A stretch of 64,000 nt of DNA from the NCBI RefSeq assembly GCF_018866245.1, contig NZ_CP076458.1:1860001-1924000 (forward strand), written 5' to 3'. Positions 25,559 to 35,200 of this stretch are shown here, one piece after another. The first letter of the stretch is position 1, and each line of letters opens with the position of its first letter. The DNA comes from Novisyntrophococcus fermenticellae (GTDB lineage: Bacteria; Bacillota; Clostridia; Lachnospirales; Lachnospiraceae). Under the pieces are notes generated by a model. The model saw only the letters and a program-made list of their open reading frames with translations. It was not told where the DNA came from and made no database searches. The position numbers and the translations under genes were made by a program.

Positions 25559-26553
25559 ATAATCTTCCCCCTTCTGTCGGGCGTTAACGCCGACCACTGT
25601 GCCTGCAGATATCTTTCGTGCTCCACTCTGTTTCTCGTGATAAATTCAAAGGTCAGATACTCCGGAGCAATTTCCTCAACCAACCCCTTTACCCCGGCTG
25701 CCGTAAATGGTTTATGCTGATCCAGCTGGAAAATGTAAGAGTATACCTGGGCAAATCGTTCCCAATAGTCAGTTTTCAGCCGAATCTCCCCGCTTTCAAG
25801 TCTTTGCTTCATATCGCAGGCCACATCTCCGGTCAGGGATTGATTCAGATGAATTCCTTTTATATAGCTTTTTATCTGCCGGTTCCTGTCCAGCACCTGC
25901 AGAATATAGTCTACCCCTTCTTCCTGTGAATGCAGGCCGATATTCGTATGGAGCAGATGTCCGGTATCCAGCATAATTCCCTTTTTTTCGTAATGTACAT
26001 GTTCCAGCAATTCTTCTGTAATTTCCGGATTCATAAGGTTCATCCCCGGCCACCAGAGATTTTCCATAAGGAAATCAAAGGAATAGTCCTCTGCATCCAG
26101 AACCTGATTGATAAGCTCTGCAGCGGCTGTTATCACCTCACGATCCGTGTACTGAAACCGGTGTGTAAAGGATTCTATGATTTTAACCTCACTCACATGG
26201 AAAACCACATATTTTGCACCAAGAGCCTGTGCCTGGTTCAGCTCGCCGCGAAGGTTTTCAATCAGGGTCTGTGGAGTGATTCCTCCATAAAGCTGTTCGA
26301 CCACCTCCATGCTGCCATACTCTTCCAGAAGCACTTTTTTCTTTCTCAGCCATAAGTCCATCCAGCTTTGATACGAAGAGAGGTGAATTCCCTGAATTAA
26401 TTCCATCGGTACCTTATCCTCCGGACACTGAGGTATTCTCATATACTCCATCCCATCCAGATGATTTTTGATACAGAATCTCCGAATGTCATCCTTTTCT
26501 TCATATCTTGCCATATCTTCTGTGCTGTTGTTAAAATTCGTTGTAACTATCAT
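25552..26553 (-). CDS. TIM-barrel protein (xylose-isomerase-like/endonuclease IV-like)
   Basis: 333 residues from ATG 26551-26553 (GGTGATGAG ahead). The barrel opens with MIVTTNFNNSTEDMARYEEK. Strands with putative metal ligands: VVFHVSEV (His), FLMENLWWPG (Glu), GIMLDTGHLLHTN (Asp/His), IKGIHLNQS (His) and LTFEFITRN (Glu). This is the ligand layout of the AP_endonuc_2/sugar epimerase superfamily. Substrate unknown. It starts 28 bases after the sortase stop and overlaps nrdG, so it links the corrinoid operon to nrdG. No cobalamin-biosynthesis family is recognisable, but a role in corrinoid handling cannot be excluded. Confidence 0.7.
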   Translation of the reverse strand: MIVTTNFNNSTEDMARYEEKDDIRRFCIKNHLDGMEYMRIPQCPEDKVPMELIQGIHLSSYQSWMDLWLRKKKVLLEEYGSMEVVEQLYGGITPQTLIENLRGELNQAQALGAKYVVFHVSEVKIIESFTHRFQYTDREVITAAAELINQVLDAEDYSFDFLMENLWWPGMNLMNPEITEELLEHVHYEKKGIMLDTGHLLHTNIGLHSQEEGVDYILQVLDRNRQIKSYIKGIHLNQSLTGDVACDMKQRLESGEIRLKTDYWERFAQVYSYIFQLDQHKPFTAAGVKGLVEEIAPEYLTFEFITRNRVEHERYLQAQWSALTPDRRGKIIC

Positions 26554-26581
26554 CTCATCACCCGCATTTTCATTTGCTGAC

Positions 26582-27388
26582 CTATGACTGTTTTTTGTTT
26601 TCCTCCACCAGTACCCCATGTACGACTAACCGTACCGACGAATCACTGGTACAGGTAGCAAGCGAAACAATTTTATCCGTCTCTTTTACCTTCACATCAA
26701 GCTTTTCTTCTGATTTTTTCTCCAGGGAGCGGATAAACTGCCCAAAGGCCTGCTTGTTTTCAAATTTAATTTGAAAAGCTACGTCCTTCCTGTCTGCATC
26801 CGCATCATGGTAAGAAAAAATCTGGTATGTCCGCCAGTCGTTTTCCGTATAAATCCAGAAATAAGGATTTTCCTTTACAGTATCCGCTTCCCTGATTCGT
26901 TTCAGATGTCCGAACATAGAACCATCCCTCATGTTATGGCCGAATATATAAGTATTATCGTCTGTAAATTCCTCATTCCCATATGAATCCATAAACAGAC
27001 TTCCGGCAGCATTTTTCTCGCCGGAAAATGTGTGATTTATATAATATGTATTATCCTCATCCTGCATAATCGGATAGTTAATACCCAATACCGGATAATA
27101 CAGCCATCCGATTGTATCCGGATTTTCCTTTTGAAGGCTTTTCAGATCTATAGCCGGAAGTTCCTTCCTATCCGCCTGCTCCAGCATGTCGGCCCCTGCG
27201 CTTTGCCTTACGTTTTCATATTCTTGCCTGGCTTCTTTATATTCTTTCTGTACCGATACCATATTCCAGATTCCATATGCGATGATACAAAGCGCCGCTG
27301 CAATAACAATATTTAAAATCGTTTTTTTTCTTTTGTCATCTGTCAGTTCTGTCTTTTTAATTTCTATTTTATCATAATTATCTGCCAT
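26582..27388 (-). CDS. srtB: class B sortase
   Basis: 268 residues. One N-terminal membrane helix (IVIAAALCIIAYGIWNMV) gives the type II topology of sortases. The class B core follows: IGWLYYPVLGINYPI, YYINHTFSG, catalytic His151 in YIFGHNMRDG, Cys246 in LATCTSDSS and Arg253 in VRLVVHG. The insertion typical of SrtB between strands beta6 and beta7 is present (residues about 205-235). In C. difficile SrtB accepts (S/P)PxTG-type signals, so the VPKTG signal of the 1741-residue protein in the same operon is a likely substrate. Three bases after the ECF S-component gene. Confidence 0.92.
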   Translation of the reverse strand: MADNYDKIEIKKTELTDDKRKKTILNIVIAAALCIIAYGIWNMVSVQKEYKEARQEYENVRQSAGADMLEQADRKELPAIDLKSLQKENPDTIGWLYYPVLGINYPIMQDEDNTYYINHTFSGEKNAAGSLFMDSYGNEEFTDDNTYIFGHNMRDGSMFGHLKRIREADTVKENPYFWIYTENDWRTYQIFSYHDADADRKDVAFQIKFENKQAFGQFIRSLEKKSEEKLDVKVKETDKIVSLATCTSDSSVRLVVHGVLVEENKKQS

Positions 27389-27391
27389 AGC

Positions 27392-28264
27392 CTACTCCTG
27401 AATCATCCCATATTTTATTTTAATCCGCTCCAGTTTCTCAATCATGGGTCTGGCAGCCAAAAAGAGAAATGTAACAGTGGCCGAAGCATGTACGAAATCT
27501 ACAGGGAGTCCAGAAATGTAAATTGCGAGCAGATTCTTTTTCGTAATGGCATATGACATCATGACCAGTGATGCCGGATTCATAATTCCCCCATAGATAA
27601 AAAGGGTGGCCAGAAATCCATAAATACACAAAGAACCTTTTCTCGCTTTGAGCCACCCCTTCTGAAACAGGATGCCTGCAAGAAACCCTATGATACCCAT
27701 AGCAAACATCTGCCATGGTGTCCATGGTCCCTGCCCAAATAGCATGTTCGAGGCAAGCATAGAAACAGCTCCCACCATAAAACCCGCTTCTGCACCAAAG
27801 CAAACACCTGAGATAATCACTACTGCAGCCACCGGCTTAAAGCTTGGAACCATGAAAAATGCTGCCCTGCCTGCCACAGCAATAGCGGCCAGGACAGAAA
27901 TTGTCAAAAGTTCTTTTGTCTGCGGCTTTCTGCCTTCAAATACCATAAAAAACGGAACCGTAGAAAGAAAAGCGATTGCCAGACTGACCTTCAGATATTT
28001 CCTGTCATCCCAATAGCGGATACCTCCAAAGATAATAACAGGGATCAGAATTAAAATCAAAAAGACAGATGCAATTGTCCGGGGAGGCAGTTTCCCTTTC
28101 CCTTTCGGAGCTGTCAGTATTTCCTGATAGTCCCAGAATCTTTCCTTTTCCGGCTGACGTATCTTTTCCGCTTCCTCCCAGAAATCCAGATCCACTTTCG
28201 GTGGGTTTTCTCTTCCTTCGAGGAATGCATCCAGAAACGTATCCAACTTATCTTCCCTCAGCAT
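27392..28264 (-). CDS. ECF transporter S component, corrinoid/cobalamin-precursor type (CblT/CbrT-like)
   Basis: 290 residues. An 80-residue soluble N-terminus and one or two extra helices precede the six-helix S-component core. Core blocks: RAAFFMVPSFKPVAAVVIISGVC, then GFMVGAVSMLASNMLFGQGP and WTPWQMFAMGIIGFLAGILF. The GQGPWTPWQMFA signature is shared by S components commonly found under cobalamin riboswitches. S components bind the vitamin and topple in the membrane with EcfT. The ATG overlaps the stop of the ATPase gene (ATGCTGA). The exact ligand (cobalamin, cobinamide, lower-ligand base) is inferred only from context. Confidence 0.8.
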   Translation of the reverse strand: MLREDKLDTFLDAFLEGRENPPKVDLDFWEEAEKIRQPEKERFWDYQEILTAPKGKGKLPPRTIASVFLILILIPVIIFGGIRYWDDRKYLKVSLAIAFLSTVPFFMVFEGRKPQTKELLTISVLAAIAVAGRAAFFMVPSFKPVAAVVIISGVCFGAEAGFMVGAVSMLASNMLFGQGPWTPWQMFAMGIIGFLAGILFQKGWLKARKGSLCIYGFLATLFIYGGIMNPASLVMMSYAITKKNLLAIYISGLPVDFVHASATVTFLFLAARPMIEKLERIKIKYGMIQE

Positions 28265-30024
28265 ACATCCTGCTCTCCTTTCACCGCTTTTTGAACCTGG
28301 AGAATATCCGCTATAACATCCCCGGCAGTAACCGCATCCGGAAAATATTGACGAGCCATACGATTTGCTGCCGTAGTATAAAAATTATTACCTGCGAAAA
28401 AACTACGTGAATCTTTGCAGCTTACCACATTTCCCTGAAAAAAGAGGCCCGTACGATCAGCATACTGGGCACAGAATTCAACATCATGGCTGATCAGAAG
28501 AATCGTCACCCCGTGCTGTGTCAATGTGTGCAGAATATCTCCCAATTCCTTTTTATAATGGTTATCGATGCCTTTTGTCGGTTCATCCATCAGTAAGATT
28601 CTGGGACGAAGCAGTAATACCTTTGCAAGTGCCAGCCTTTGCTGCTCACCTCCGCTTAAGTCATAGGGATGACGATTTAATAGATGTTCAAGCTTCGTAA
28701 GGGCGATGATGCCATTCACCGCATCTGCTTTTTTCATAGCAATCGGATAGGCTTTACTTTTCTTCTCCTTATCTCCATCAATCATCTCATAGAGGTCCTC
28801 CAGAACCGTCTTTTTTACAAAGAGGCTCTGGGGATTTTGCGGCATAACACCTAAAAATCCATGATACAGCTCGTCATCACTGTATTTTCCGATTTCTCTG
28901 CCTTCCAGCCAGATTTTACCCCGGTATGGATATCGGATTCTTGCTATCAGGCTCATTGTTGTACTTTTCCCGGTACCATTTCCCCCCACCAGTGCAAAGA
29001 TTTCTCCCTTCTTTACATCCAATGACAGTCCCTTTACCACATCCGGCAGATTTCTTTCATAGCGGAACCAGACATCCCGAATACGTATTGCAGGAATTTC
29101 CTTTTCCTCATTCCTCTTTTTTTTCTTTTCACCGAGCTCACGTTGTTCGGATTTCTTCAAATGTTTCTCTGCGGAAGCTTCTGTTGAAATCTTTTCCCCA
29201 ATCTCCTGAGAAAGCCAGCGACGGCCCTGACTGACTGTCAAAGGACAATGCAAAGAACTGTCTGTTCCTGCATAAATCTGCATAGGTGTAGGCATGGATA
29301 AAAACATGTTATGTTTCAGATTTTTGAGTAAGTTCCCGATTTCTCCCGGAGTTCCCTGTGCAATCATCTTGCCCTCATCCATGACATAAACCTGATTGGC
29401 CCAGGGAATCACATCCTCCAGTCTGTGTTCCGTCAAAATTACCGTGGTTCCGATATCACGGTTGATTTTTCGTACGGTCTCCAGAAAATCTGAGGCTGCA
29501 ATCGGATCCAGCTGTGAAGTAGGCTCGTCCAGGATTAAAAGCTGCGGGTGCATCGCCATGACGGAGGCCAGATTCAAAAGCTGCTTTTGTCCTCCCGAGA
29601 GTTCAGAAACATTCTTCATAAACCACTCATGGATGCCAAAATAAGAAGCCATCTCTGCTACGCGGAGCCGGATTGTAGGCGTGTCATATCCCAAGCTTTC
29701 CAATCCAAATGCCAGTTCATGCCACACCTTATCTGTTACAATCTGATTATCCGGATTTTGCAGCACATACCCAATCCCTGCACTCTGTGTACGCTGGTCT
29801 ACCTTCTGCAGTTCTTTTCCCATATAACGAATGCTCCCCGCTGCTTCTCCGTGAGGCGCAAGAACGGTTTTCAGGTGGCGTAAGAGTGTACTCTTTCCAC
29901 AGCCGCTCTTCCCACAAAGAACTACAAAGCTGCCTTCCTCCACTTCCATCTGAATATCCATTAAGGCAAGCGTGTCATTCTTTGGATACTTAAAACTAAA
30001 ATGTTCGATTTCAATACAATTCAA
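28258..30024 (-). CDS. fused ECF transporter ATPase (EcfA-EcfA')
   Basis: 588 residues with two complete ABC domains in one chain. First domain (about 1-270): Walker A CGKSGCGKSTLL, LSGGQKQLL, Walker B LLILDEPTSQLDP. Second (about 345-570): VGGNGTGKSTTM, LSGGEQQRLA, ILLMDEPTKGID. In most ECF systems these are two genes. The start is TTG at 30022-30024, overlapping the EcfT stop by TTGA, with GGAGGACAGCTGCC ahead; the frame is open 44 codons further inside ecfT. Provides ATP-driven energy for the adjacent T and S components. Confidence 0.9.
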   Translation of the reverse strand: MNCIEIEHFSFKYPKNDTLALMDIQMEVEEGSFVVLCGKSGCGKSTLLRHLKTVLAPHGEAAGSIRYMGKELQKVDQRTQSAGIGYVLQNPDNQIVTDKVWHELAFGLESLGYDTPTIRLRVAEMASYFGIHEWFMKNVSELSGGQKQLLNLASVMAMHPQLLILDEPTSQLDPIAASDFLETVRKINRDIGTTVILTEHRLEDVIPWANQVYVMDEGKMIAQGTPGEIGNLLKNLKHNMFLSMPTPMQIYAGTDSSLHCPLTVSQGRRWLSQEIGEKISTEASAEKHLKKSEQRELGEKKKKRNEEKEIPAIRIRDVWFRYERNLPDVVKGLSLDVKKGEIFALVGGNGTGKSTTMSLIARIRYPYRGKIWLEGREIGKYSDDELYHGFLGVMPQNPQSLFVKKTVLEDLYEMIDGDKEKKSKAYPIAMKKADAVNGIIALTKLEHLLNRHPYDLSGGEQQRLALAKVLLLRPRILLMDEPTKGIDNHYKKELGDILHTLTQHGVTILLISHDVEFCAQYADRTGLFFQGNVVSCKDSRSFFAGNNFYTTAANRMARQYFPDAVTAGDVIADILQVQKAVKGEQDVC

Positions 30025-30989
30025 GGCAGCTGTCCTCCTGTTTGCTTCATATACCACGGTAAGCTCCGCTCCATGTTTGCCTTCTTTTCCAGTCTGCGAA
30101 AGGATAAATCCTCCAATACTCCCATAAGCACCGGAAAAAGACAAATTATCCCCCATGCCAGATACACAGACACGCTTTGTATGCGCAAAGGGAATCCTCC
30201 AATCTTAATCACCGGATTATATTGGGCAAACAGAATTCCCTGACGAAATCCAATGATACAGATTGACATCAGACCTGCCAGAAATACACTCACCTTTACA
30301 TCCCGCCGGTCAAAATGAAAGATTGAAAACGCCGTTCTTCCCTTTAATCCATACCCTCTTGCACGCATGGAATCAGATGTTTCAATTGCATTTTCCAACG
30401 CCCAGGTAATCAGTATTGATAAGATGGTGATTCCATACTTAATCTTTCGCAGTAAATTACCATTACTCATATCCCGTCCCAACGCCTTTTGCCCACTTCG
30501 TATCACATTAAGCTGTGCTCCGAAATGTGGCACAAAACGAAATACCATAGAAAAGACCAAAGAAAGCGCCGGAATTACCCTTCCAAACAGATATACAAAT
30601 TTATCAGTAGTCATTACCTCGTTATAGCAGGAAAACCACAAAATAGCGATGAATAACATGGAAGCCAAAACAACTCCGTAAACAATGGCTTCCAAGGTCA
30701 CAGGACCTGTCTTCAGGTAAAACAGGAAAGTTACTCCATAATGATTAAAAGTCGGGTTAATAAATGCAACCACTACCATGGCCGGCAGCGTAAACAGCAA
30801 ATTAAACTTTATTACCTGTCGCCATCCTCTCAGTCGTATCGCATAACATAAGGCGCCCAGAAATGAAATACCAAGCAGAACCGGATGGCTTGTAAACATG
30901 GAAATCAGTATTACGGCCATAAAATAAAAAAAATTTACAGCAGGATGGCATTGGGAAAATGCATCTGCCCTCTTTTGATTTTGATTCAT
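30021..30989 (-). CDS. ECF transporter transmembrane component EcfT
   Basis: 322 residues, CbiQ/EcfT family. Five or six hydrophobic helices and the coupling helices with the Ala-Arg-Gly motifs; the second is readable as SDSMRARGYGLKGR, the first as RSGQKALGRD (divergent). It couples ATP hydrolysis to S-component movement. The ATG follows the stop of the DUF4430 lipoprotein gene immediately. A GGGGGAG ribosome site lies within that gene's end. Being next to a matching ATPase and S component makes this a dedicated (group I-like) ECF transporter. Confidence 0.9.
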   Translation of the reverse strand: MNQNQKRADAFSQCHPAVNFFYFMAVILISMFTSHPVLLGISFLGALCYAIRLRGWRQVIKFNLLFTLPAMVVVAFINPTFNHYGVTFLFYLKTGPVTLEAIVYGVVLASMLFIAILWFSCYNEVMTTDKFVYLFGRVIPALSLVFSMVFRFVPHFGAQLNVIRSGQKALGRDMSNGNLLRKIKYGITILSILITWALENAIETSDSMRARGYGLKGRTAFSIFHFDRRDVKVSVFLAGLMSICIIGFRQGILFAQYNPVIKIGGFPLRIQSVSVYLAWGIICLFPVLMGVLEDLSFRRLEKKANMERSLPWYMKQTGGQLP

Positions 30990-32162
30990 TTACGACTCCC
31001 CCATATACTGATCACCGACATCGCGGCCTAAATCGCATGTATAACGCCACTCTATGTTATCGCCATCACTCACTTCATATTTAGAGCACCCATAATTGGG
31101 ATACCAGCCATTCACACGATACATCCAGCCTGAAAGTTCTCCACAGTCAAATTCATAAAGCTGATTGATTCCTTTAACATAATAAGAGCTGTAGGCCGGA
31201 GTATAGGAGGCATCCATATGAAGCTTGTTGTCACGGCATATGCGGTAAAGAACATCATAAACGGTTTCTCCTGGCGTGTACTCCACTGTTGTGCTGCCCA
31301 TGATCCAACCATCGGAGGGTACAAAGCTACTCTTGGACTGCTTCAGATTATCCCAGTTATCTAAAATGGTGGAGCATTCTATGGAGATGGTACAGGTATG
31401 CCCGGATGCTTCTGTACGGTTCGATTCCTGCTGATTTTCTTCACCTGCAGAAGCCGCGTTTTCCGTTGTCTGGTTTCTGTTTTCTGCCGACGTACTGCTC
31501 GTATCTGCATCTTCTGTTTTATCATCCACTTTTGTCTTTCCGCCAACCAGATAATAGGTGTCTCCGGTTTCTGTCACAGGAAAGCTTAAACGCGTAACCT
31601 CTTTATCACCCTTTGTTTCCGTATCCAGGGTAACATCACACATTTTCCCCGGTCCTTTATCAGTCATCTTACATAATATAACAGAATCAGCATCCCACTT
31701 TTCCGTAAGTATAAGTGTCAGCTTCACGGGAGCGGCCAGATTCCCCTTATCCAACGTAAGACCCAACCCAACTGTAGCATTATTAGCGGCTTTCTTTATT
31801 TCCTCCACCTTTTCATCCGGAAACTGAACCTTCAATTTCTGCTCAATAGGGTTTTGGATCTTCTTTCCCTCATACGTCCAGATATACGTAATCCCTGTAT
31901 CCTGGTCTGTAGCGGAAAATTCATAATTACCATCCTTTCCGGTGATTGTTTCCATCTGATCCTGTGTAATAATACCGTCTTTCGGAAGTTCATTCTTTTC
32001 CTTCAGGCTTTTCACTGGCTTTTCTGAACTTTCTGATATGGCAGTTTCCGCTTTCTCCAGTTTTGTAATCTCTGCACTGTTGGTCGCCGGACCACAGCCA
32101 GAGGTCAGCACCGATATACAGACAAGCACCGCTGCCAGATATCTGCCGATTTTCCATCTCAT
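30990..32162 (-). CDS. DUF4430 (transcobalamin C-terminal-like) lipoprotein
   Basis: 390 residues from ATG 32160-32162 (GGAGGAAACCCT ahead). The signal peptide ends in LTSGC, so it is lipid-anchored outside the membrane. Residues 80-220 hold a beta-rich domain of unknown type, then a Ser/Thr/Glu linker (about 225-260). Residues 265-390 are a DUF4430 domain: TVEYTPGETVYDVLYRICRD, YVKGINQLYEFDCGELSGWM, YRVNGWYPNYGCSKYEVSDG and DNIEWRYT. DUF4430 is homologous to the beta domain of intrinsic factor and transcobalamin, which caps cobalamin. Its position right before ecfT suggests it is the receptor that hands ligand to the ECF transporter. Confidence 0.85.
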   Translation of the reverse strand: MRWKIGRYLAAVLVCISVLTSGCGPATNSAEITKLEKAETAISESSEKPVKSLKEKNELPKDGIITQDQMETITGKDGNYEFSATDQDTGITYIWTYEGKKIQNPIEQKLKVQFPDEKVEEIKKAANNATVGLGLTLDKGNLAAPVKLTLILTEKWDADSVILCKMTDKGPGKMCDVTLDTETKGDKEVTRLSFPVTETGDTYYLVGGKTKVDDKTEDADTSSTSAENRNQTTENAASAGEENQQESNRTEASGHTCTISIECSTILDNWDNLKQSKSSFVPSDGWIMGSTTVEYTPGETVYDVLYRICRDNKLHMDASYTPAYSSYYVKGINQLYEFDCGELSGWMYRVNGWYPNYGCSKYEVSDGDNIEWRYTCDLGRDVGDQYMGES

Positions 32163-32186
32163 AGGGTTTCCTCCTAACCGTATCAA

Positions 32187-32232
32187 AAGGGAGACTGCAA
32201 AAAAGCGTTTTTATTCAGCTAGCAGCTCCCTT
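32187..32232 (-). terminator. terminator-like hairpin between toroid gene and DUF4430 lipoprotein gene
   Basis: Minus strand AAGGGAGCTGC pairs with GCAGTCTCCCTT (one bulge), followed by TTTG. It lies ten bases past the toroid-gene stop and could attenuate transcription into the lipoprotein-ECF part. Confidence 0.5.
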
Positions 32233-32241
32233 AAATAATCC

Positions 32242-35200
32242 TTAAATTTTCTTTCTGAAATAAATACATACACCTACTACTGCACCGCCGCAAATCACAC
32301 ACAGTACATACGGAATATTATTCTTTGAGAATATACCCTTATTATTATCCTGTTTCGCTGTCTTTGCCGCCGCCGGAACACTTTCTTTCGTTTCTGTATT
32401 CTCATCGTCTGCAAGCTCTTTTGTGTCCGGTTTATAGTCGGCTCCGTCAAAGCTCCAGACTTTTTCCTCATCTGTCTTGTTTTCAGAAGTTTTCTTTTGG
32501 GCAGTCTTTTTTGCAGCTGCAGTCTTTGTCACAGAACTGCCCGCTGTTGTCCGGGAATTTGTTTGTGATAACCGAGATGTATTGCCGCCGTTGCTTGTAT
32601 TCGCAACAGTATCCGGCTGTTCCATACCTGTACCACTGCCATCACCCTCTCCGCCTGGGGTCACCGCCAGATCTGACATATCATATAAAGCCGTTTTGCC
32701 ATCCAGGAGCCTTTGATAAGCTACAAGAGAATAAAAGCCCTGACCGGTAGCCAGACCATCCACCTCTCCTGCAGCGGCTCCGCCGTTATTACCACTTCCT
32801 GCCTTTACATGCATGAATCCACTTTCAGCAATATGATAAGAGATCAGGTTCTCTACTGTCCATGCCCCATTCTTTATAAATCTGGCATCTTTTTCAGGAT
32901 TGATTTCGAGTGCTGTAAGAGCTGTAATTACCTGAGCATTGGACTCTGATGTTTCCACCCCCATCGTACTATAACCACCCGCTTTTGTCTGCATACTGCC
33001 CAGACAGTCTAACGCTTTATTCACTGCTGCAGTCACATCTTCATAACCGGATTTGTTATAAAATGGTGCTAAGGACTGTAATGCCATCCCTGTCATATCG
33101 GAGTCGGCCTTTTTGCCGGATAATGCCCATCCCCCATCCTCTAACTGTCTGCCCAGGATAAAACTTAAAAGCTTCTTTTCGGTGGTCTGTTCTGCAACAC
33201 CGGATACCTGTGGAATTTGATAGTCAGGATGTGACTTCAACGCAATCAATGCCCATATCGGACCATTTAGCCCCTGATTCTTCACCTGATTGAAATCAGC
33301 CAACGGTTTTAGCAGATTATATCCCCCGACATTTCTTGCATCCTTTCCTATCGCAGTAACCGCAAGAATCGTCTTTGAATATTCCGTATACGCCGATTCG
33401 CTTAAAACACCGTTCTCCTGCTTCAGATAATTGGCAAGATGATTATAGTAAACCGAGAAATAAGGGTCATTCAAGTCCATACCATTTCTTGCCTGCGATA
33501 TCACATACCATTCGCTGCCCAATGTAGGGCTTTTATCGGTTGCTTTGACATAAGCCGCAGTCTCTTTGATAACGTCCTTGACAGTTTTAGACAGCGAATT
33601 AGCCGTAGTGACTACGGTAACCTTGGTCGCAGCCTTAACCTTCTCCTGTCCTTTTATGGATACAGTAATCACAGCAGTTCCCGCTTTTTTGCCTGTTGCA
33701 TTTCCTCTGGCGTCCACGGAGACAATCGAAGAATCCGAACTCTTCCACGCATACTCTACCTTACTTGTGGCATTCTCAGGAATTTTTTCCGGTGAAAGTG
33801 CAATTGTACTGTCTTTGGTTACCTTACACGTATTTTTTATATCCAGGCCGGTAATCGGGATTGGAACATCCACAATCAGAAATAGTCCGTTCTTATTTGT
33901 CTTTATCGTTGCCGTACCTAGTCCGGTATCCAGTTGTGCTTTTACAGCTTTTAACCCATTCTTATCATAATAGAATACCTGTGGATTCTCCATCCCTGAC
34001 AGACTTTTACAAGAAAGCGTAAGCGCAATGTTTTTCTCTTGTTTATAGCTGCTTTGATTCCGGATATCGGTATAGGAAATCTCCCATGCCTTTGCAGGGT
34101 CTTCTGCATATTTATATTTCTTTTTTAATGCTTTTACTGCTTCTGTAAGATTTTCTGGCTCATCTGCATGTGTTTGTATATACCAGTAGCTTTCTGCCAA
34201 GACTCCATTTTGTGCACGAATCCCATTACTGATCCAGATTTTTATCTGCCCGATCTGCTCCTTTTGCTCTTCACTGACTGCAAGTAAATCCTTTAATTCG
34301 TCATAAGCTACGGCGGCCTGCAAAAATGTCTGTACCTGCGTGCTCTCTGGTTGAACCGAAGCTGAAAGGTCTATCGCATGCACTGCATCCGCAATCAGGA
34401 GCGGCAGCGTATTTAACGCATCCGTCAGCCGCTGCACAACACCTTGATTTAACTGTTCTTTCTGTATCTCATCAAGTGCCTCATAATTCTCAGATGCATC
34501 GATAACCGCTGATACGTCATCCAAGGTAACCGGATCTGGAACAGATGCCAGCAGCTCATTTGTTTCCTGTACCTCCATCACCATCTCTTCCATGCGGGTT
34601 CTGACCTTTTCCAGTCTTTTTCTGTATGCCGCATCTACGAGGATTTTTTCTTCAGGTTTAAGTGCGTCATAAGCGCCTGCCGCATCTTCGACAGTCTTTT
34701 GGTCATTCATGGTCAATACAGACAAGGATGGAAGCTTCTGAATCAGTCCTTCCGCTTTATTTACATTTTCGTATTTCTCCGACAGTGTTTGTATGACAGA
34801 AACGCAGCGGGAAAGCTTCTGCTCCAACGCATCTTTGTTCTCCAGATAACTTTTTGAAATATCACTCAAAGATTCCCAGGAGTCCCAAGCCGCCCAAACC
34901 TCATTGGCATCTTCTATTGTAAGTACACCTGCCTTCGGTAAGGCTTCAATTAAGGTCTGTGTCTGAAGTGCAAGCTCCTTTGCATCTCCTACCGTGATCT
35001 GACAGATTCCCTGGATATCCGTATCAGCCTGCCGTGCCGTAATTGTGACCGTTCCCTTGGAGACGGCGGTTACAACTCCTTCTGTGGAAACCCCGGCAAT
35101 AGAGGCATCGGAACTGCTCCATGTAATCAGCAAAGGCTCTGTGGCATTATCCGGCTTGCCGGACACCTCAAGCTGATATGTATCCCCGGCCTCCATGGAA

